Of a stretch of 64,000 nt of DNA, positions 32,946 through 44,152 are shown one piece after another. The notes beneath the pieces were generated by a model. The model made no database searches. It saw only the letters and a list, made by a program, of their open reading frames with translations, and was not told the DNA's origin. The position numbers were made by a program, and so were the translations under genes. Source of the stretch: Ariolimax columbianus (Eukaryota; Mollusca; Gastropoda; Stylommatophora; Arionidae); NCBI GenBank assembly GCA_036924085.1, contig JAVGWX010000019.1:13492696-13556695 (forward strand). The letters are read 5' to 3'. The first letter of the stretch is position 1. The number at the start of each line of letters is the position of its first letter.

Positions 32946-34233
32946 GCAGCAAAGGCGAACTTCGATAAAGTTAGCAAACTTCAAAACCAAGCCATGAGAG
33001 TTATAACAGGAGGCATGAAGTCAACGCCAATTGTAGAACTTGAAAAGATTACAAAACTACAATCCATGACCGATATAAGAGACTGCAGAGCTCAGCTGCA
33101 GTCAGAGAAACTCCGAAGACTGACTGACCATCCAATGCACCAGAGACTAAACAATTTGGGAAATGGGAAACTAAAGCGGAGAAACTTTGCAGAAATAGCC
33201 AAAGCAAAGATGCACGAAGATCCCATAAACGCACTAACAACACCAAAACCCATCACTACTGTACGAAAACCTACCTGGAGGCAGGATATATTTCCAGAGG
33301 TGGTAGAAAATATACCAGGTATTGGAAACAAAAACTGCCAGACTGAAAAAGAAAGAAGAGATACTACCCTAAGCTTCATAACGAAAAGCTACCCAAGCAC
33401 ATGGACTGGACCCATGCATACATCGACGGTTCTGTAACAAACGCTACACAGAACGGAGGGGCAGGAGCATTCCTGAACCTACCAAATGGCAGAAAAATAA
33501 CACTGTCATTCGCTACTGGTAAGTACACAAGCAATTTCAGAGCGGAGGCAGAGGCACTGAGGGCGGTAGTGGAAGAAATGGTGACACACAGTGAAAATGA
33601 AAGCCATATAGTCCTGCTTACAGATGCTCTCGCCGTAGTCACAGCGCTAAAAAGCCAGAAAAACACTGAGCTTAATGACTTAAGAGCAGCACTCTGCAAA
33701 CTGTGCCAGCAATCCGCACCAAAATGGGTAGTGGTACAGTGGGTCCCATCACACTGCAACATCCAAGGCAACGAGGAGGCAGACAGACTGGCAAAAGAAG
33801 GTGCAAGACTACCACAAACAGATACTAGTATGACGTACGAAGAGTCAAAACGGCTTATCAAAGCCAGATACATGACCAAATGGGAAACCGAACATACTGG
33901 TTACACCAGAAACGATGCCTATTACCAGTTGAACCGAAGAGAGCAGGTCGTTGTCTTCAGACTTCGCACTGGCCACAATAGACTGAGGTACCACCTATTC
34001 AACAAATTGAAGATAGGGTGTACCGACGAATGCCCGTGCGGTACGGGTAAAATGACCGCTGAACATCTGCTGCAAAACTGCCCGACATACGAGGATCAGA
34101 GAGAGCAGATGTGGCTATCACCAGTGGAACTGCAAGACAAGCTCTATGGCAGTGGCGACAGCCTCAGGATGACCGCCGCGTTTTTCGAAAAAATAATGGT
34201 TACTGTCTGACTGCGTACGAAGAAGAAGAAGAA
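32946..34233 (+). mobile_element. L-GAA LINE 3' fragment, second of two insertions at one site
   Basis: The plus strand starts in the late reverse transcriptase region (ANFDKVSKLQNQAMRVITGG), continues through a conserved spacer, and has a complete RNase H domain (HAYIDGSVTNA...; FRAEAEALRA; LLTDALAVVTAL; SHCNIQGNEEADRLA) at about 33400-33820. It then has the CPCGTGKMTAEHLLQNCP knuckle and the C-terminus EKIMVTV, then (GAA)n. RNase H to the C-terminus is one open frame of 269 codons (33401-34210), the best-preserved RNase H in the window. Confidence 0.95.
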
Positions 34234-34247
34234 GTATCCCCATGTTG

Positions 34248-34600
34248 TACTGTGGCAGTTGAAATCCTCCATGATTATTTTGATGACAAGGCCCTTATAG
34301 TTATGTTCGGCCGAAAATAGCCTTGATTGTGGGTGTTTGTACAACGATGGAATAGGGCAAGCTTTTCTCTCAACTGTGAGGCTAACCATGATTTCTCTGC
34401 TAGTTTCATCCGTTGAGTGTATGCAAAACCTTGTTCGGAACAAGATTGCGCTTCCATAATGCTCATGTGGTCTCTCAAGTGTCAGCTCTATTCAGCTTAT
34501 TTCTGGTCTTTTGTCAATGATACCGCAATGTGTCTCGGGAATCATCACATCACATCTGCGCAGACTGCGTAGATCAGATAGTATCATTTCATCTTAATTA
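34248..34600 (-). pseudogene. LINE endonuclease relic, part 1
   Basis: The minus strand reads ETHCGIIDKRPEIS, LERPHEHYGSAI and MEDFNCHSTTWGY (about 34255-34290), the N-terminal half of an AP-type endonuclease, continuing into 32491 after removal of the two insertions. MEDFNCH is the GDFN catalytic block with G changed to E. Confidence 0.75.
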
Positions 34601-34890
34601 TAGATTATTCCTATGAATGTGAAATCAATAGCAAGGTTAATCTATTTTTGCATGTGGGCTATTCTGAGTGTTGAAAGAATCAGCCGACTTGGTAGTCGTT
34701 TCCAGAGAACCAGGGATATTTTGAAGGTATTTTTCGAGTAGGCCTCCTCTCGTGTTCACGCAATAGAAGCACAAGCTAAGCCAATTGCGTAATTGACTCT
34801 GGCAAACATAGACGAAACTTCACACACAATTGTTTGCAAAAGATGAACTTTCCACTGTATCATCATTTATGCAGAGAATTGGGCATCACG
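34601..34890. other. No gene recognised
   Basis: Mixed-composition DNA without identified elements. Confidence 0.4.
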
Positions 34891-35024
34891 TGTTGATGTA
34901 ATGAGGAAGAAGAAAAAGAAGAAGAAGAACAAGAACAAGAAGAAGAAGAAGAAGAAGAACAACAACAAGAAGAAGAGGAGGGAGAAGAACAAGAAGAAGA
35001 ACAAGAAGAATAAGAAGAAGAAGT
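34891..35024. repeat. GAA/CAA-rich purine tract
   Basis: About 130 bp of GAA with AAC interruptions. It precedes R-B copy 2 in the same way as the shorter tract at 4637-4684 precedes copy 1, so it may be the decayed tail of an older (GAA)n element. Confidence 0.85.
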
Positions 35025-35390
35025 ATAATCATCTTTACTGACAGTAACGTCGTCTTACCTGAATATTTGTAAACAGATCAAAAATAATGTACAGCCATTT
35101 TGATATTGCTTGACTGCATTGCGCTCAGCAGATGAGAATTATGTGTAACACTGTATTACATCAGTGCAAAGAGTCCCCATTTGCACCGTAGCCGATGTTG
35201 CGGAAGCTGTCACGATAGAGTGACGAATACAGACGAAGACGTTGCTAAGCAATGGATACTGAAATAAACAACAAATACCTTAGAGGCTATTCCCTTTCAG
35301 TTCGAGTAGATTCACCATATCGTAAGTTAAAAAAGTTTACTGTGTGTTCGATAAATATGTCCATCAGGTGGTACGTACTTGAGTGGATAT
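35025..35390. repeat. Dispersed repeat R-B, copy 2
   Basis: Related to 4691-5263 (shared GAATATTTGTAAAC and GACGTTGCTAAGCAATGG-like blocks). It is non-coding and ends at the L-GAA tail at 35394. Confidence 0.55.
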
Positions 35391-35658
35391 ACTTCTTCTT
35401 CTTCTTCTTCGTACGCAGTCAGACAGAAACCATTATTTTTTCGAAAAAAGCGGCGGTCATCCTGAGGCTGTCGCCACTGCCATAGAGCTTGTCTTGCAGT
35501 TCCACTGGTGATGGCCACATCTGCTCTCTCTGATCCTCGTATGTCGGGCAGTTCTGCAGCAGATGTTCAGCGGTCATTTTACCAGTACCGCACGGGCATT
35601 CGTCGGTACCACATATCTTCAATTTGTTGAATAGGTGGTACCTCAGTCTATTGTGGCC

Positions 35659-35670
35659 AGTGCGAAGTCT
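35659..35670. repeat. 12-bp target-site duplication of copy C, left copy
   Basis: AGTGCGAAGTCT, repeated at 37144-37155. Joining 35670 to 37156 restores the uninterrupted LINE coding sequence VVVFRLRTGH. Confidence 0.97.
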
Positions 35671-37143
35671 TCTTCTTCTTCTTCATAGTACGCTGTTTAC
35701 AGCGATATTTACGTTGCACTGATTTAATTTGTTAGCCAGTGGCTCAGTGCATCCGATTTCAACAGGCGTTTCTGTAGGGTTGCCCTCCTTAGTCTTTGGC
35801 TGTCCCCAGCCTAACTGCAAGGCAGCAGTTGTTTTTGGTCAGAGTTGTCTCTCTTGGGAAGTTGTCTTGCAGGACTATCGAGTCTTCCCTACTCGTGTCT
35901 ATAGCGTTTGGCAATAATATGATGGACTATGTACTAGTTTGTACTATCCCGGAAGAGAGGCAGTCCAGTGTGACTTTTTCCCAGGATCGTCACGTCCTGC
36001 CAGAAACGTGGCATATGCATATGAGTGAGGTATCTTTTTGCTCGCTTTATTTTCTCGGCTCATCTGCAGTGATGGTACGCCTAGCATTCCCCGCCACCCG
36101 GGAGCTTGTCACCATAGGACAGGAGGTGCAATGTCCGCTGGACTGCATCTCTTCTGCGTCCATTGGAAAGACTGATAGCAGACAGATGCAAAGAGCGAGG
36201 AAGGAGTGCATTTTACCAGGTGCATTCCTGCGGCTCGATCGGGCCGGGACACAAGCCCCAGCCATGTCGTAGCCTTCCATCTCAGCGGTGCTGAGATTTT
36301 GGGCGGGATTCTGGCTTAGAGGCGTTCGGCCGTAATCCCTCAGATGGTAGCTTATTAGCCAAGCACGTGGACCAAATGTCAGCGACCTGTAATTCCTCTC
36401 GAAATAGTGCATTTGACCAGGTGACAAGCCTAGTCTTGCACGGAGATGTTGTCCGCCTAGGGAACGGACATATCTCATGGTCAAGGGTTGGGTCTCAGCA
36501 ATTCGCAGTGAGGTAGCTGATCTACTGCTTAGGGCACCCGACCGAGAACTAAGTCTTCTACAAATGATTTCATACCTCATCGCCGTATGGGGTGAATATC
36601 GAGCAGCTTCCCGCCCGCTTTTATCAGCGGACGGCAGAGAACTCATTCTGCGGCTTGACCGGGCAGGCTGGAGCGTGGCCCCCAGGTCCCCACCATGTCG
36701 AAGCCTCCGTTTGCATTCGTGCTGGGCTGCTTTTGGGCGGGATTTTTGACTTAGAGGCGTTCGGCCGAAATCCCTCACCACGCACCGTTGGCTTATCCGC
36801 CTAGTACGTGAACCAAATGTCTGCGGCTCCTCTCGGGCTTAGCAGGATTACCGTAGCAAAGCCCTGTCATTAGTAGGGTAAAACTGACCTGTCTTCAGAG
36901 GGTCTATTTCCAGCACCCGTTCAATATTAGCCAGACCGTATCAATAGAGGGCTTTTAGTTTGTCAATGGCCAAGTTTCTGGAACCTGCGATTTCTGCAGG
37001 GTGAAGACCAGATTACCGTAGCAGGCGCTCTTTAATTTTGGGGTTTGGAGACTGAACTGTCTTCCGTGGGTCTAATACCAGCACATGTTCACTATTAAAC
37101 TCCACGAAGGTGCTCTCTTTTTGACAGTCATTCTACAGTATTG
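35671..37143 (-). mobile_element. rDNA-derived retroelement, copy C (1,473 bp), inserted in L-GAA copy D
   Basis: Minus strand, in order: 18S/28S chimeric subrepeats (37143-36930), a 28S 3' end (36930-36450), a second partial 28S end (36415-36290), the linker (36290-35690), then AACAGCGTACTATGAAGAAG and (GAA)n. It is near-identical to the matching part of copy B, but 5'-truncated. The 12-bp target-site duplication and restoration of the host LINE sequence on excision prove insertion. A 244-codon open frame (36781-36047) runs across 28S-derived and linker sequence and is largely shared with copy B; it matches no protein I know. Confidence 0.97.
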
Positions 37144-37155
37144 AGTGCGAAGTCT
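37144..37155. repeat. 12-bp target-site duplication of copy C, right copy
   Basis: AGTGCGAAGTCT, identical to 35659-35670. Confidence 0.97.
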
Positions 37156-40100
37156 GAAGACAACGACCTGCTCTCTTCGGTTCAACTGGTAATAGGCATC
37201 GTTTTTGGTGTAACCAGTATGTTCGGTTTCCCATTTGGTCATGTATCTGGCTTTGATAAGCCGTTTTGACTCTTCGTACGTCATACTAGTATCTGTTTGT
37301 GGTAGTCTTGCACCTTCTTTTGCCAGTCTGTCTGCCTCCTCGTTGCCTTGGATGTTGCAGTGTGATGGGACCCACTGTACCACTACCCTTTTTGGTGCGG
37401 ACTGCTGGCACAGTTTGCAGAGTGCTGCTCTTAAGTCATTAAGCTCAGTGGTTTTCTGGCTTTTTAGCGCTGTGACTACGGCGAGAGCATCTGTAAGCAG
37501 GACTATATGGCTTTCATTTTCATTGTGTGTTACCATTTCTTCAACTGCCACCCTCAGTGCCTCTGCCTCCGCTCTGAAATTGCTTGTGTACTTACCAGTA
37601 GCGAATGACAGTGTTATTTTTCTGCCATTTGGTAGGTTCAGGAATGCTCCTGCCCCTCCGTTCTGTGTAGTGTTTGTTACAGAACCGTCGGTGTATGCAT
37701 GGGTCCAGTCCATGCTTGGGTAGCTTTTCGATATAAAGCTTAGGGTAGTATCTCTCCTTTCTTTTTCAGTCTGGCAGTTTTTGTTTCCAATACCTGGTAT
37801 ATTTTCTACCACCTCTGGAAATATATCCTGCCTCCAGGTAGGTTTTCGTACAGTAGTGATGGGTTTTGGTGTTGTTAGTGCGTTTATGGGATTTTCGTGC
37901 ATCTTTGCTTTGGCTATTTCTGCAAAGTTTCTCCGCTTTAGTTTCCCATTTCCCAAATTGTTTAGTCTCTGGTGCATTGGATGGTCTGTCAGTCTTCGGA
38001 GTTTCTCTGACTGCAGCTGGGCTCTGCAGTCTGTTCTATCGGTCATTGATTGCAGTTTTGTAATCTTTTCAAGTTCTACAATTGGCGTTGACTTCATGCC
38101 TCCTGTTATAATTCTCATGGCTTGGTTTTGAAGTTTGCTAACTTTATCAAAGTTCGCCTTCGCTGCTGTTTTGCATGCCGCAAAGCCATACTCGAGAACT
38201 GGTCTCACTCTTCCAGTGTACAGTTTCTTTAGTATGCCTTCGTCTGCTCCCCAGCTTGTGCCAGCGAGTTTCCTTATGATTGCCATTCTTTCTCTGGCTC
38301 TCATTCGGTTTCTCTCAATCTGACTTTTCCATGTCATGCGCCGATCAAATGTGACTCCCAGATAGGTTGGGTTGTCGTTTGGCTGCAGGAATTTGCCATT
38401 TAGACTTAATTTGGTATTTTTGGGTTTTAATGAGAGCGAGAATATTGTGCATGTGGTTTTCTCCTCGTTTATTTTGACCAGCCATGAGTTCGCCCACTCT
38501 TCCAGCGATGTTAGCGCCGTCTGCATCCGATTTCTTGCTATGGTGAGATTCTTTTCAGAGGTCCACATAGCCAGATCGTCTGCAAACATTGAGCTATGGA
38601 CTCTTCTTGGTATATTCTCTGTAATATCGTTTATATATACCAGGAAGAGTGTGGGTGACAGTACTCCCCCTTGGGGTACTCCCTGCTCGAGTGTCACCTT
38701 TTTGCTCATCTGCCCTTGTACTTGGACTCTGGCCGTTCTTTGTTTGAGGTAGTGGTTGATCCACTTGTACATTTTCCCACAAACATCACTTATTCTTAGC
38801 TTGACTCTAAGTCCGTCTTTCCAGACTTTGTCAAATGCCTTTTCCAGATCCACCCAAACAGCTACTTTGTGTTTCTGTGCCTGGTAGGCATCTTCTATCT
38901 CCTGGGCTATGAGGATGACCTGGTCCTCAGTGGATATGTGCTGTCTAAAGCCGGCTTGCTGTGGAATTAGTATCCGTTTTTCTTCCAGATGCCACATCAG
39001 TCTGGTGTTTATCATCCGTTCCATCAGCTTGCCGACACAGCTCAGTAGGCTGATGGGCCTGTATCCATTCGGTATTGGTACTGGTACCATATTGGTACTG
39101 GTACCAGTATTGCGTCTTTCCATGCCTGGAGTACAATTCCCCTTTTCCAGCTTTGGTTCAGGACCGATAGCAGTTTCCTCTTCGCTATTTGGCCCAGCCC
39201 CATCAGCATTTCGTTTGTTATCCCGTCTTTTCCTGGAGATTTCCTTTTCTTTAATGTTCTCATAGCCTCTTCCATTTCGCGCATTGTTAATTTGGCCATC
39301 ATGTGCTCTTCAGGTGCCGTATTCATGTTGTCGTGCACCTTTAGCTCTTCGCTAATGTCTGTATGCTTATCTGTAGGGACCTCGATGTGTTTTGCTCTGG
39401 CTTAGTGATCGACAAAAGCGTTTGCGGCTTTCTTACCTGTGATCAAGTTCTCGCCCTGCTTGATGATAATTTGTTTGTTTGACGGGGTTTCGTCGTTCAA
39501 GGCTCTGACTAGCTTCCATAGCTTGTTTCCGTCTTTGTCTAGGTTTAGGCTTTCCGTTTTATTTTTCCAGCTTTCTCTTGCTGTTTGCTTAAGAGTGTGT
39601 TTGTATTTCGTCGTGGCGGCTTTGAGGGCGATGTTTGCCTCCATGGATTGTTCTCGCTCTGCCATGTTCCTAGCATTTGTTACTGCATCTTCCGCTTTCT
39701 GCAACTCATCATTCCAGTAGGGCTTGTAGTTTTTCCTAGCTCCTCTTGGGATGGTGTCAGTGGCGGCTTGCATTATTGCCTTGCTTAGGCTTTCCACCAT
39801 GGGCTCATTTTGTTGTTTCGTGTGTTGATGGTTTCACACAGCCCATCTGTCAGGATTGCAAATCTGTCCCAGTCGGCTCGTTTGTAATTCCAACGTGGGA
39901 GCGGTTTTCTTTCCTATGGGCCTACTTCCATGTCAATGGTTAGCCTGATCGGCCTGTGGTCGCTAAGTGCCAGTTGGTTTAGCACCTGGCGGTCTATTTT
40001 ATGGTGTATGTCCTGTATAGAAAAGGCCAAATCTGGAGTCGAGGTGGTATGCCATGTTCTTGAATAGAAGCTAGGGCTCTCCTCCGGCCTATTGATTAGG

Positions 40101-40660
40101 GAGAGATTTGCATCTATCTCCCAATCTTCCACTTCGTCACCTCTGCTGTCTGTGTCAGAGTATCCCCATCTCTCCGAGTGGCTGTTGAAATCTCCAACTA
40201 TTATCCAGTTGGATTCTCTGATCTCCATACTCGAGAGCGATAGGTCTCTATTTGGTGGTCCGTACAGATTGAAAATACGGAGCTTCGTCTCTTGAGCCAT
40301 TATGTCAACTCCTACAATTTCTGCTTGTCCGATGTGATTGACAGATACCGCGCTACTCGGTATGCAGTTTCTGGTGAGTATCAGGACGTCAATCTTACCT
40401 TCATGCAGGTGATGTGTTAGGGAAAGTTTTTTGTTAATGACTCCCTCCGCATTCCACTGTAGTATTTTGAGGGTCTTGAGATTTTGGTCAATAAAGGTTG
40501 CCCCATAGCCATGTGCCTCGACTCGACGACACATGGGTGGGTGACCACCAGTAGCCAAGGGTGGGCCCCTTCGAGGCGTGAGGCCCAGCACTATCGCTGC
40601 CTGGCGGGACTCCGCAGGATGAGCGCCATGCGTTTTTCTAATCGGTTGTACTGTCATCAT

Positions 40661-41943
40661 ACTGCGATTTACGTTGCACTGTTTTGTTAGGCTTGCGGCC
40701 CCGTGCATCCGATTTTAACAGGCGTTTCTGTAGGGATGCCCTCCTTAGCCTTTGGCTGTCCCCAGCCTATCTGCAAGGCAGCAGTTGTTTATGATCAGAG
40801 TTGTCTCTCGTATGGAAGTTGTCTTACCAGACTATCGAGTCTTCACTACTCGTGTCTATAGGGTGAGATGATGATATGTGAGATGATATATGATATATGA
40901 TATGGACTGGTTTACCCGGAAGAGAGGCAGTCCAGTGTGTCTGTACCCCAGGATCGTCACGTCCTGCCAGAAACGTAGCATTTGCATGTGAGTGGGGTAT
41001 CTTTTTCTCCCTTTATTTTCTTGGCTTCTATGCAGAGATGGTACGCCTAGCATTCCCCGCCACCTGGGATGTTAAAACAGTGGGGCAGGTGTGCAATGTC
41101 CGCTGGTCTGCATCTCTTCTGCGTCCAGCATGATAGCTATATGGCTGACTACGTACAGAGGTAGATATCGAAGCAGGAGTGCATTTAACCAGAGGACAAG
41201 CCTGGTAATGTCACAGAGATGTTGTTCGCCTAGTGTGCGGACAGATCTCATGGTCATTTGTTGAGTCTCGACAGTTCACAGTGAGGTGGCTGCTCTACTG
41301 TTTTCGACACCCCGACCAGGAACTAAGTCTTATGTTGGTGGTTTCGCACCCCATCGCCGTATAAGGTGAGTATCAAGCAGCTGTCCGCCCGCTTTGATCG
41401 GCGGACGGCAAAGACCTCTTTGTGCGGCTCTACCGGATAGGGCTGGGGCGCGAGCCCCAGGTCCCGAACATTTAGGATTCTCCCATTGCAGTGGTGCTGA
41501 GATTTTGGGCGGGATTGCGGCTTACAAGGGTTCGGCCGTAATCCCCCACATGGTAGCCTCGCGCCATTTGCGTATCAGCCTGGTACGTGTACCAAAGTTT
41601 TTGCGGCTCCTCTCGATATGAGCAGGTTTTCCGTAGCAACGCCCTGTCATTAGTAGGGTAAAACTGACCTGTCTTCAGATGGTCTATTTCCAGCACCCGT
41701 TCACTATTTGGCCAGACGAATTTATTGAGGGCTTTTGTTTGTCAGTGACCAGGTATTTGAAATCTGCGGTTTCTGCGGGGTTAAACACGATTTGTAGCGT
41801 TCTTTCATTAGAGTGTTAGAGAGCTGACTTGTCTTCCGTGAGTCTAATATCAGCGTACGTTCATTATTAGACCCAACAAGAGTGCTCTCGATTTGTCAGT
41901 CGTTCTACAGTATTGGCGTGTTCAGTCAAATTAAGCCGCAGGT

Positions 41944-41979
<36 letters not shown>

Positions 41980-43380
41980 GCGAGACAATCAAGTTACTTA
42001 GAGGGTAGCCCCAGATTTTCGAGGGTCTAATTCCAGCACCCGTTCCATATTAGACCCAACGAAAGTGCTCTCGGCATGTCAATCATGTCAGTGTTTGGCC
42101 GTGTTGAGTCAAATTAAGCCGCAGGCTCCACTTCTGGTGGTGCCCTTCCGTCAATTCCTTTAAATTTCAGCTTTGCAACCCTACTTCCCTCGGAACCCAA
42201 ACACTTTGGTTTCCCGGAAGCTGCCCGCAGAGTCATCGAAGCAACTCCTGCGCATCGCTCGTCGGCATCGTTTATGGTCAGAACCACGACGGTATCTGAT
42301 CGTCTTCGCGCCTCTTGATTAATGAAAACATTCTTAACAAATGCTTTCGCAGTAGCTCGTCTTGCGGCGATCCAAGAATGTCACCTCTAACGCCGCAATA
42401 CGAATGCCCCCGTTTGTCCCTGTTAATCATTACCTCCAGTTCCGAAAACCAACAAAATAGAACCGAGTTCCTATTCCATTATTCCATGCACCATTATTCA
42501 GGCAGCCGAGGCCTGCTTTGAACATCTAATTTTTTCAAAGTAAACGCTCCGGCCACCCAGGACGCTCAGCGAAGAGCACCCGTGGGAGAGAGCCGGCAGA
42601 CGGTAGGGCAGGAGACAACGGGCAGTGAACCGGCGCGAGCTGGACCGCCCGCCTGCGCCTGAGATCCAACTACGAGCTTTTTAACTGCAACAACTTTAAT
42701 ATACGCTATTGGAGCTGGAATTACCGCGGCTGCTGGCACCAGACTTGCCCTCCAATAGATCCTCGTTAAAGGGTTTAAAGTGTACTTATTCCAATTACGG
42801 GGCCTCGAAAGAGTCCCGTATTGTTATTTTTCGTCTGTACCTCCCCGTGCCGAGAGTGGGTAAGTTGCGCGCCTGCTGCCTTCCTTGGATGTGGTAGCCG
42901 TTTCTCATGCTCCCTCTCCGGAATCGAACCCTGATTCCCCGTTACCCGTTACAAACATGGTAGGCATGTCACGTACCATCGACATTTGATAGGGCAGACA
43001 TTTGAAAGATGCGTCGCCGGCACATGAGGCCATGCGATCAGCACATAGTTATCCAGAGTCACCAGTGGGGACGCCGCAACCCCGCGAGGGGAAACGACGA
43101 TTGGTTTTGAACTAATAAAAGCGCTCTTTCCGCGAGGGTCGGAGCTTGGTAAGCATGTATTAGCTCTAGAATTACCACAGTTATCCAAGTAGGATCGTGT
43201 CATCTAAGGAACCTCGACTGATTTAATGAGCCATTCGCGGTTTCACCGTGAGACAGTGTGAACTTAGACATGCATGGCTTAATCTTTAAGACAAGCATAT
43301 GACTACTGGCAGGATCAACCAGATTTCTGTCGGAGACGGATGAACGACACAGACCGGTCGGCGAAGGATGGGTGTGAATA
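40661..43380 (-). mobile_element. rDNA-derived segment D, directly upstream of L-GAA copy D
   Basis: Minus strand, in order: about 58 bp of presumed 5' ETS (43380-43323), 18S from its 5' end to about nt 1150 (43322-42180) without the deletion seen in copy B, two or three 28S/18S subrepeats (42180-41720), a single 28S 3' end (41720-41250), and the linker (41250-40661). The linker runs without a visible break into the LINE coding region, where CNVNRSMM...GAHPAES precedes the endonuclease start. It lacks the second 28S block of A, B and C. It is either the 5' region of a full-length element or an rDNA copy the LINE lies beside; copy E carries the same junction, favouring the first. Confidence 0.85.
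42180..43322 (-). pseudogene. 18S rRNA pseudogene, 5' two-thirds (segment D)
   Basis: The reverse complement starts at the universal CTGGTTGATCCTGCCAGTAG end (about 43322) and runs through GTGCCAGCAGCCGCGGTAAT (about 42725) to CCTGCGGCTTAATTTGACTC. The 5' region, including GAGGTTCCTTAGATGACACG, is of the type I associate with gastropod 18S. Several substitutions and small indels lie at positions normally invariant. It is the best phylogenetic marker in the window. Confidence 0.93.
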
Positions 43381-44100
43381 ATGTTTCAATGAGATGGACT
43401 ATATGCAAAGGAAACCCAATTTCCTTCATGATTCTCCACAGATTTTGATGTTTTACCGTGTCGAAGTCCTTAGTGTAGTCAATGAAACATGTGTACAGTT
43501 CCACATTAAACTCTCTACATTTTTCATAGATATTCTTTAAATTCAATATGTGGTCCCGGGTCCCTCTGCCTTTCCAAAAAACTGCCTGGACTACGTGAAT
43601 TCAAGATTTAAACCTTTTCTCTATCCTTCTTAATAGGATTCGCATAAGTATCTTGCTAGCGTAGCTGATCAGCGCGATAGTTCGGTAGTTCGTGCATAGC
43701 TTCGCTTCAGTTTGCCTTTTTCGGGAGGAGAATATCAATTGATTTCTTCCATGCTTCTGGCCCCTCTGCACTGTGCCATATCTGTTTACACAGCTTGTGA
43801 TAGACTCGAGCAATAGCCTCCCATCCTGCTTGTATTAGCTCTGCTTGGATATCATCGCATCCTGAGGACTTTCCCTTTTTCAGGCTTTTAATTGCAGAGC
43901 GTACTTCTTCCAATGTTGATTCAGGTTCATTCTCATCCTTTGGTAGGATTGTAACTGAGCGCTTTGTGCTTTCTCCATACATGATTCTTCAGTACTCTCT
44001 CCATCTATTCAGTATGTATTTGGTTTCTGTTAATGTGTTATCCTCTTTGTCCTTTATGGCATGTGGAACCGGACGGAACTCTCTTGTCAGTGTTCTTATT
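43381..44100 (-). pseudogene. LINE reverse transcriptase relic (N-terminal half) cut by rDNA segment D
   Basis: Minus strand: SAIKSLKKGKSSGCDDIQAE (43830-43900), EGPEAWKKSIDILLPKK, NYRTIALISYASKILMRILL (43630-43690), then ELYTCFIDYTKDFDTVKHQN (motif A, 43440-43500) and PLHIVHLIETLF, where LINE homology stops abruptly at about 43380 against rDNA spacer. The downstream half was not found on the other side of the rDNA/LINE composite. Confidence 0.85.
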
Positions 44101-44110
44101 GCTTTAAATG

Positions 44111-44112
<2 letters not shown>

Positions 44113-44147
<35 letters not shown>
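44113..44147. repeat. (CT)n microsatellite
   Basis: About 17 CT units. Confidence 0.95.

Positions 44148-44152
<5 letters not shown>

Larger units (their letters stand above)
32492..34247. repeat. Triplicated 14-bp target site (three copies around two LINE insertions)
   Basis: GTATCCCCATGTTG occurs at 32492-32505, 32932-32945 and 34234-34247, before, between and after two L-GAA copies. In the host LINE it encodes part of the STTWGYN endonuclease motif. Confidence 0.95.
35391..40660 (-). mobile_element. L-GAA LINE copy D, longest copy (endonuclease, reverse transcriptase, RNase H), split by copy C
   Basis: Minus strand, in order: LKILQWNAEGVINKKLSLTH (endonuclease start, about 40440-40490), VGDFNSHSERWGYSD, RTWHTTSTPDLAFS and SDHRP (about 39960). 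Then come NARNMAEREQS, SPGKDGITNEMLMGL, GYRPISLLSCVGKLMERM, motif A VWVDLEKAFDKVWKDG (38800-38860), QGVPQGGVLSPTLF, SSMFADDLAMW (38560-38600), RNase H (DWTHAYTDGSV to EEADRLAKE) and, beyond copy C, the zinc knuckle (35419-35622) and (GAA)n. An open frame of about 680 codons covers most of it. Defects: the CIQETHL stretch (catalytic glutamate) is deleted near 40385, a microsatellite disrupts the frame near 39080-39115, and a stop lies near 39400. An I-superfamily LINE. Confidence 0.95.

Noticed and set aside
34891..35024. GAA tract as a trinucleotide-repeat microsatellite only
   Set aside because: Other GAA tracts in the window are LINE tails, and a similar tract precedes R-B copy 1, so an old tail is as likely; kept as a repeat without further claim.
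35391..40660. R1/R2-type site-specific rDNA LINE
   Set aside because: Inserts in varied non-rDNA targets with 6-15 bp duplications (CR1, mariner, another LINE). Linkage to rDNA is at its 5' side and not at the known R1/R2 28S sites.
42180..43322. Functional 18S gene
   Set aside because: Truncated, mutated at normally invariant positions and fused out of order to 28S; no intact 5.8S/ITS is present.
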